A stretch of 64,000 bases of DNA, taken from Brevibacillus fluminis (GTDB lineage: Bacteria > Bacillota > Bacilli > Brevibacillales > Brevibacillaceae). This document shows, piece by piece, positions 59,071 through 64,000 of this stretch (position 1 is the first letter of the stretch; every line of letters begins with the position of its first letter). The DNA lies in the NCBI RefSeq assembly GCF_003710825.1, contig NZ_RHHQ01000019.1, positions 1 through 64,000 of the forward strand, in the 5' to 3' direction. Under the pieces are notes generated by a model. That model saw only the letters and a list, made by a program, of their open reading frames with translations, made no database searches and was not told the DNA's origin. Both the position numbers and the translations under genes were made by a program.

Positions 59071-59949
59071 GTGCAGTTCTCCGAAAAGGCGCCGGCAAAA
59101 ATCAATTTAACCTTGGACGTGCTGGCCAAACGGCCTGACGGTTATCACGAAGTGGAAATGGTAATGACCACTGTGGACTTGGCAGATCGAATCGATCTGA
59201 CGCTCTTGTCCGACAGACGAATTCAATTGGAGTGTTCGGCGAGCTTTGTGCCGGATGACTCGAGAAACCATGCATATAAAGCGGCGCAGCTTTTGCAGGA
59301 GCAGTACAATGTTTCGCAGGGCGTACATTTATACATAGATAAGCAGATTCCCGTCGCGGCAGGATTGGCAGGCGGCAGCAGCGATGCAGCGGCAACGCTG
59401 CGCGGTTTGAATAGATTGTGGAACTTGGGTTTGAGTCTGGATGAGCTGGCAGAGGTTGGGGCGCAGATCGGGTCTGACGTACCTTTTTGCGTGTACGGAG
59501 GGACCGCCCTGGCTCGCGGCAGAGGGGTTCAGTTGCAGCCGCTTGCGACGCCGGTTCCGTGCTGGGTCGTGTTGGCCAAACCGCCGATCGGCGTATCGAC
59601 GGCAGATGTATATGGAAACTTGGCGGTAGATCGCATCCAATCGCATCCGAGCACGGAAGATATGGTGCGTGCCATCGATGAGCAAGATTTTGGCTTGATG
59701 TGCAGCTCGCTCGGCAATGTGCTCGAGGAGGTTACTCTCTCTCGCTATCCGCAAGTACGGCAAATCAAGGAATTAATGCTCGCCTCCGGAGCCGATGGTG
59801 TGCTGATGTCAGGCAGCGGTCCAACCGTCTTTGCGCTGGTGCAAAAGGAAGCAAAGGTCCACCGAATCTACAACGCGCTACGCGGTTTCGTGAAAGAAGT
59901 GTACGTAGCGCGAATGTTAGGTGGGGCAGAAGTTAAGGTACTTGCCTAA
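59071..59949 (+). CDS. ispE: 4-diphosphocytidyl-2-C-methyl-D-erythritol kinase
   Basis: GHMP kinase of the MEP isoprenoid pathway. The 292 residues include KAPAKINLTLDV, ATP loop PVAAGLAGGSSDAAATLRGLN and GSGPTVFAL. Starts at GTG 59071 with AGGGGTGA eight bases before. Conserved neighbours sspF and purR. Confidence 0.97.
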   Translation: MQFSEKAPAKINLTLDVLAKRPDGYHEVEMVMTTVDLADRIDLTLLSDRRIQLECSASFVPDDSRNHAYKAAQLLQEQYNVSQGVHLYIDKQIPVAAGLAGGSSDAAATLRGLNRLWNLGLSLDELAEVGAQIGSDVPFCVYGGTALARGRGVQLQPLATPVPCWVVLAKPPIGVSTADVYGNLAVDRIQSHPSTEDMVRAIDEQDFGLMCSSLGNVLEEVTLSRYPQVRQIKELMLASGADGVLMSGSGPTVFALVQKEAKVHRIYNALRGFVKEVYVARMLGGAEVKVLA

Positions 59950-59978
59950 TTCCGCACATAAGTGTTAAATTAACATCA

Positions 59979-59994
59979 TAATATTCGGATTTTC
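59979..59994 (-). promoter_or_regulatory. PurBox-like site before purR
   Basis: On the minus strand AAAATCCGAATATT, one base off the AWWWCCGAACWWT half-site; a second CCGAA follows 3 bp away. PurR of B. subtilis controls its own operon. Only suggestive. Confidence 0.35.
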
Positions 59995-60006
59995 GGAGGA
60001 AGAGAA

Positions 60007-60825
60007 ATGAAAAAATTACGCAGGAGTGCGCGTTTGGTCGATATGACGCAATACTTGCTCGCTCATCCTCACACCTTAATTCCGCTCACCCTGTTTTCAG
60101 AGGAATACGGTTCGGCAAAATCCTCGATCAGCGAGGATTTGTCGATCATTAAGGAAGCCTTCGAAAGCCAAGGTGTCGGTGTACTGAAGACGGTAGCTGG
60201 TGCAGCAGGCGGTGTGAAGTATATTCCTCAGGTCAATCAAGAGCATTCGAAGTCGTTCATGGCAACGCTGATTGAGCAGCTAGCTAAGCCGGAGCGCGTT
60301 CTGCCGGGCGGTTATTTGTACATGTCAGACATTTTGGGTCATCCGACCACGCTCGCTCAAATCGGCAAACTGTTTGCAAGTGCATTTGCCGATCAGGATG
60401 TAGAGGTAGTCATGACGGTGGAAACCAAAGGGATTCCGCTTGCTTACGCAACGGCGGCTTATTTGAATGTGCCTGTGGTGATCGTGCGTCGTGATAACAA
60501 AGTGACGGAGGGGTCCGTCGTGAGCATCAACTATGTATCGGGCTCCAGCAAACGAATCCAGACGATGTCGCTGGCTCGCCGCGCATTGCCTGAACAGTCC
60601 CGGGTGCTGATCGTCGACGACTTCATGAAAGCAGGCGGAACCGTTCGCGGGATGATCGATCTGTTACAAGAATTCCGCGCGACAGTTGTCGGCTGTGGTG
60701 TTATGGTAGAAACAGCGGATGTTTCTGAGCGCTTAGTCGACGAATACATATCACTGGCAAAGCTGAACGAAGTTGACATCAAAGAAAAACACATCCAGAT
60801 CGAATTGGGTAGTTACTTTCAATAA
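60007..60825 (+). CDS. purR: Purine operon repressor
   Basis: A 272-residue repressor of purine synthesis and transport genes, released by PRPP. N-terminal winged helix (residues 1-75, RRSARLVDMTQYLLAHP) and a phosphoribosyltransferase-like domain with PRPP loop VLIVDDFMKAGGT. GGAGGAAG precedes ATG 60007. ridA follows after 21 bp. Confidence 0.97.
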   Translation: MKKLRRSARLVDMTQYLLAHPHTLIPLTLFSEEYGSAKSSISEDLSIIKEAFESQGVGVLKTVAGAAGGVKYIPQVNQEHSKSFMATLIEQLAKPERVLPGGYLYMSDILGHPTTLAQIGKLFASAFADQDVEVVMTVETKGIPLAYATAAYLNVPVVIVRRDNKVTEGSVVSINYVSGSSKRIQTMSLARRALPEQSRVLIVDDFMKAGGTVRGMIDLLQEFRATVVGCGVMVETADVSERLVDEYISLAKLNEVDIKEKHIQIELGSYFQ

Positions 60826-60846
60826 TAAAGGGGAAGGATGATTTTG

Positions 60847-61233
60847 ATGAGTAAGCTTACGTATGTTGCAACCGATATGGCACCAGCAGCGATCGGTCCT
60901 TACAGCCAGGCGGTAAAGGCAGGGGATTTCCTGTTTGCATCCGGACAAATCCCGCTTCGCCCGGACGGCACTCTGGTTGAAGGAGACGTTACCGTCCAAA
61001 CCCACCAAGTGTTTTCTAACATCAAAGGCGTGCTGGAATCAGAAGGCCTGTCACTTGGTGATGTTATCAAAGCAACCGTCTTTATAAAGGATATGAACGA
61101 CTTTGCCAAGCTGAACGAGGTATACGGCGAATATTTTGGCGACCATCGCCCTGCGCGTTCTACTGTAGAAGTAGCGCGCTTGCCAAAAGACGTTTTGGTT
61201 GAGATCGAAATCGTCGCTTACCTGGGTAAATAA
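60847..61233 (+). CDS. ridA: RidA family enamine/imine deaminase
   Basis: A 128-residue trimeric enzyme (B. subtilis YabJ) that hydrolyses reactive 2-aminoacrylate; needed for full purR-mediated regulation in B. subtilis. IGPYSQAVKAGDFLFASGQIPL and the Arg in RPARSTVEVARLP are diagnostic. GGGGAAGG fits ATG 60847; an in-frame ATG at 60838 overlaps that site. Confidence 0.95.
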   Translation: MSKLTYVATDMAPAAIGPYSQAVKAGDFLFASGQIPLRPDGTLVEGDVTVQTHQVFSNIKGVLESEGLSLGDVIKATVFIKDMNDFAKLNEVYGEYFGDHRPARSTVEVARLPKDVLVEIEIVAYLGK

Positions 61234-61278
61234 CCGGAAAAATATTTTTTATTTTTTTTACAAATTTTCGGAACCAGA

Positions 61279-61308
61279 GAAGGAATATTTAACCATCATG
61301 TGGAAATA
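61279..61308 (+). promoter_or_regulatory. Sigma-H-type promoter of spoVG
   Basis: GAAGGAATA (-35 form RnAGGAwWW), 12 bp, GTGGAAATA (one mismatch from RnnGAATWW). spoVG is a classic sigma-H gene; AbrB repression is also known in B. subtilis. Confidence 0.75.
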
Positions 61309-61345
61309 CTTCTACATCCTTATACAGATAAAGGGAGTGAACATG

Positions 61346-61633
61346 ATGGAAGTAACAGACGTACGACTCCGCCGTGTCAATACGGATGGAAGAATGAAAG
61401 CGATTGCCTCTATTACGATCGACCACGAATTCGTGGTTCACGATATCCGCGTGATTGATGGCAACAACGGCATGTTTGTCGCAATGCCGAGCAAGCGCAC
61501 ACCAGATGGTGAATTCCGTGACATCGCTCATCCCATTTCCTCTGCCACTCGTGAGAAAATACAAGCGGCTGTCCTGAATGAATATGAGCGCGTCGGTTTG
61601 GAAGAAGAAGAAAAAGTAGAAGCAGGCGCATAA
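61346..61633 (+). CDS. spoVG: SpoVG, RNA/DNA-binding regulator
   Basis: A 95-residue protein affecting spore cortex formation, septation and gene expression. MEVTDVRLRRVNTDGRMKAIASIT, DHEFVVHDIRVIDGNNG and MPSKRTPDGEFRDI match the family almost fully. AAAGGGAGTG precedes two adjacent ATGs; 61346 matches homologues. The frame extends 49 codons upstream without coding support. Confidence 0.96.
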   Translation: MEVTDVRLRRVNTDGRMKAIASITIDHEFVVHDIRVIDGNNGMFVAMPSKRTPDGEFRDIAHPISSATREKIQAAVLNEYERVGLEEEEKVEAGA

Positions 61634-61638
61634 CATGA

Positions 61639-61668
61639 AAAAAGGCACTCCGCGGAGTGCTTTTTTTT
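61639..61668 (+). terminator. spoVG terminator
   Basis: GCACTCC-GC-GGAGTGC stem flanked by A-run and eight T. Confidence 0.92.
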
Positions 61669-61795
61669 GCGGCCGATAGGTAGCCCATCTTAGCAAATTT
61701 GATCATTTCCCGAACGTTTGCCCATCAAACTTCTCTTGAAAACAACATACGATTAAGATATAGTCATTGTGGAACTTATATGCTGGAGGGTTACC

Positions 61796-63175
61796 ATGTC
61801 AAATATACATGCCGTGGTTCTTGCTGCTGGGCAAGGAACACGGATGAAGTCGAAGCTGTATAAGGTCCTTCATCCTGTCTGTGGGAAGCCGATGGTGCAA
61901 CATGTCGTCGATACGCTGGCGGACATGCAGGTGAAGGATGTTGTCGTTGTGGTAGGCCATGGTGCAGATGCAGTCAAGGAAACCTTGGGGGATTCCGTCT
62001 CGTATGCGCTGCAAGCGGAACAATTGGGAACGGCGCATGCCGTTCAACAGGCGATTCCTTTCTTGACGGGAAAGACAGGAACGACGCTTTTGCTATACGG
62101 TGACGTACCGCTTTTATCCAAGGAGACGCTGCAAGAGCTGCTGGATTTCCATCTGGAACAGCAGGCTGCGGCAACGGTCCTAACGGCTGTGCTGCCTGAC
62201 CCGACCGGATATGGACGTATTGTACGGAATGAATCAGGGGAAGTCGTTCGTATTGTCGAGCAGAAGGATGCGAGCCCTGAGGAACGGGCGATCCGTGAGA
62301 TAAATACGGGCATATATTGTTATAATAATGAACAATTGCTCAAGGCAATCGGCCAAGTCAAAAATGAAAATGCGCAAAAGGAATATTATGTAACCGATTG
62401 CGTAGAGATTTTGCGCCAAGCAGGGCAGAAGGTGCTGGCATTTGAAGCGGTGGACCCGGACGAAACAATGGGTGTAAACGACCGCGTGCAGCTTTCTTTT
62501 GCCGAGGCCTATATGCGCAGACGGATTAACGAGCATCATATGAGAAACGGTGTTACCATTATCGATCCAAGCTCGACATATATTGAAGCAGATGTTGTGA
62601 TTGGTCAAGATACAGTGATTCAGCCGGGCACGCATTTGCGTGGCAAATCGGTGATCGGGCAAGATGTTGTGCTGGGTCCACAAGCGGATTTAACAAATGT
62701 TCAAGTCGGTGCCGGTGTATCAATCGCCTATTCGGTGCTGGTTGACTCGGTGGTCGAAAACGACGTGAACGTGGGGCCATTCGCTTATGTGCGTCCGCAA
62801 TCTCACATTGGCGCCGGCGCAAAAATCGGTGATTTTGTCGAATTGAAAAACGCCAAGATAGGCAAAGGATCGAAAGTGCCTCATCTGAGCTATGTGGGCG
62901 ATGCTGAAATCGGCGATAATGTCAATATCGGCTGCGGTTCCATAACCGTCAATTATGACGGCGAGAAGAAGCACAAGACAATCGTGGGCGATAACGCCTT
63001 CATCGGCTGCAACACTAACTTGGTCGCACCTGTGAAGGTCGGCGACAACGCCTATGTTGCTGCAGGCTCCACCATTAACCAGGATGTGCCTGAAGATGCG
63101 CTGGCAATCGCGCGTGAACGGCAAACCAATAAACTTGGCTACGCGGCCAAAATGCCGCGAAAAGCAAAGAAATAA
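61796..63175 (+). CDS. glmU: Bifunctional UDP-N-acetylglucosamine pyrophosphorylase / glucosamine-1-phosphate N-acetyltransferase
   Basis: Makes UDP-GlcNAc for peptidoglycan and teichoic acids. N-terminal uridyltransferase (LAAGQGTRMKS, residues 8-18; GDVPLL) and C-terminal left-handed beta-helix acetyltransferase with hexapeptide repeats (residues 250-440) and active-site HLSYVGDAEIG, NYDG. GGAGGG precedes ATG 61796. 459 residues, normal. prs follows after 29 bp. Confidence 0.97.
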   Translation: MSNIHAVVLAAGQGTRMKSKLYKVLHPVCGKPMVQHVVDTLADMQVKDVVVVVGHGADAVKETLGDSVSYALQAEQLGTAHAVQQAIPFLTGKTGTTLLLYGDVPLLSKETLQELLDFHLEQQAAATVLTAVLPDPTGYGRIVRNESGEVVRIVEQKDASPEERAIREINTGIYCYNNEQLLKAIGQVKNENAQKEYYVTDCVEILRQAGQKVLAFEAVDPDETMGVNDRVQLSFAEAYMRRRINEHHMRNGVTIIDPSSTYIEADVVIGQDTVIQPGTHLRGKSVIGQDVVLGPQADLTNVQVGAGVSIAYSVLVDSVVENDVNVGPFAYVRPQSHIGAGAKIGDFVELKNAKIGKGSKVPHLSYVGDAEIGDNVNIGCGSITVNYDGEKKHKTIVGDNAFIGCNTNLVAPVKVGDNAYVAAGSTINQDVPEDALAIARERQTNKLGYAAKMPRKAKK

Positions 63176-63204
63176 GGAATAATTACGGGAGGTTCTTTAA
63201 GATA

Positions 63205-64000
63205 ATGGCTAACTATCGCGACCCGAAACTGAAGGTCTTTACTTGTAACGCAAATCCGCAGCTCGCTCAAGAAATCGCGGAGCATATTGGGCTGCCGCTT
63301 GGAAATGCCAAGGCGATTCAATTCAGCGATGGCGAATGCCAAATCAAACTGAATGAAAGCGTGCGCGGCTGTGACGTGTATGTCATTCAACCAACCAGTG
63401 CTCCTGTTAACGAGAACCTCATGGAGCTGCTCGTGATGGTAGACGCTTTGAAACGCGCTTCGGCAAAAAGCATCAACGTAGTTATTCCTTATTATGGTTA
63501 TGCGCGCCAAGACCGCAAAGCACGCGCTCGCGATCCGATTACAGCCAAGCTGGTTGCCAATCTGATCGAGACCGCAGGTGCACACCGCATCATTTCAATG
63601 GATTTGCATGCAACCCAAATCCAAGGCTTCTTCGACATCCCTGTTGATCATCTGCTTGGTGTGCCAATTCTGGCAAAATACTTTGAAGAAAAAGGCCTCG
63701 AAGACATTTGCGTCGTGTCGCCTGACCACGGTGGGGTTACGCGTGCGCGCAAATTGGCAGAGCGCTTGGGAGCGCCGATTGCGATCATCGATAAACGTCG
63801 TCCTGAACCAAACGTAGCGGAAGTCATGAACATTGTCGGGAATATCGAAGGAAAAACGGCGATCATCATCGACGATATTATCGATACAGCGGGTACGATC
63901 ACGTTGGCTGCTAGCGCATTGGTAGAAGCGGGTGCACGTGATGTATATGCATGCTGTACGCACCCTGTCCTGTCCGGCCCAGCAATCTCTCGTATCGAGA
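63205..64000 (+). CDS. prs: Ribose-phosphate pyrophosphokinase (3' end outside the window)
   Basis: Makes PRPP, the precursor of purines, pyrimidines, His and Trp. The open frame runs to the window edge; 265 residues are visible of an expected ~317. NPQLAQEIAEHIG, FSDGECQIKL, the flexible loop YYGYARQDRKARARDPITAK, MDLHATQIQGFFDIPVDHL and PRPP loop IIDDIIDTAGT are intact. GGGAGG precedes ATG 63205. Gene order glmU-prs is conserved. Confidence 0.97.
   Translation, partial: MANYRDPKLKVFTCNANPQLAQEIAEHIGLPLGNAKAIQFSDGECQIKLNESVRGCDVYVIQPTSAPVNENLMELLVMVDALKRASAKSINVVIPYYGYARQDRKARARDPITAKLVANLIETAGAHRIISMDLHATQIQGFFDIPVDHLLGVPILAKYFEEKGLEDICVVSPDHGGVTRARKLAERLGAPIAIIDKRRPEPNVAEVMNIVGNIEGKTAIIIDDIIDTAGTITLAASALVEAGARDVYACCTHPVLSGPAISRIE

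Noticed and set aside
1..64000. CRISPR arrays, transposases, phage genes, integrases
   Set aside because: No regularly spaced repeats and no such proteins were found; the dispersed repeats are irregularly placed and single.

Overview
The window is a stretch of chromosome from a low-GC-type, endospore-forming Gram-positive bacterium, most likely Brevibacillus or a close relative in the Paenibacillaceae/Bacillales. Spore genes (bofA, csfB/gin, sspF, spoVG), Spo0A boxes on abrB, sigma-G- and sigma-H-like promoters, T-box leaders and the gene order all fit that group. The genus is inferred from protein style and gene order, not from a search. No phage, insertion sequence with transposase, or CRISPR array was seen.

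The backbone is the origin-proximal region known from Bacillus subtilis, in the same order and mostly on the + strand: yaaC, guaB, dacA, pdxS-pdxT, serS, tadA, SRP RNA, dnaX, ebfC(yaaK), recR, yaaL, bofA, csfB, yaaO-like decarboxylase, tmk, darA(yaaQ), holB, ricT, yabA, yabB, yazA, rsmI, abrB, metG, tatD, yabE, rnmV, ksgA, veg, sspF, ispE, purR, ridA, spoVG, glmU, prs (cut by the window end). yaaR (between yaaQ and holB) and yabG (between ksgA and veg) are absent from their usual places.

Accessory blocks sit in this backbone. 8.9-21.3 kb holds a glyoxylate-shunt pair (aceB-aceA), a saccharopine-dehydrogenase-type protein preceded by a 27-codon small ORF, tRNA-Arg(CCU), a YitT protein, an FdhF/YdeP-type molybdopterin oxidoreductase, an HD hydrolase and a membrane-anchored chemoreceptor. 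21.5-27.6 kb holds a DUF1254 protein and a Bce-type antimicrobial-peptide detoxification module (ABC transporter plus two-component system) with a candidate BceR operator. A PAS sensor kinase separates the SRP RNA from dnaX. The pstSCAB phosphate operon with a four-repeat Pho box, and a CPBP protease, lie between recR and yaaL. 37.9-43.9 kb holds a surface-glycan-like cluster (epimerase, UPF0104 membrane protein, phosphatase/phosphodiesterase, GT2 glycosyltransferase, and a protein that looks like a UDP-sugar dehydrogenase stripped of its NAD motif and catalytic residues) behind a full-consensus promoter with a Fur-box-like palindrome.

Two families of dispersed, structured, non-coding repeats stand out. 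Family 1 (five copies, three near full length, about 84-98 bp) carries several hairpins and mostly starts right after the T-run of a rho-independent terminator. Family 2 (two copies, 110 bp and 149 bp, inverted relative to each other and nearly identical apart from a 39-bp insert) brackets the 11-kb region from bofA to yabA. These repeats, the degenerate dehydrogenase cluster, the Spo0A-box cluster upstream of the metG T-box and the small ORF are the observations most worth following up.
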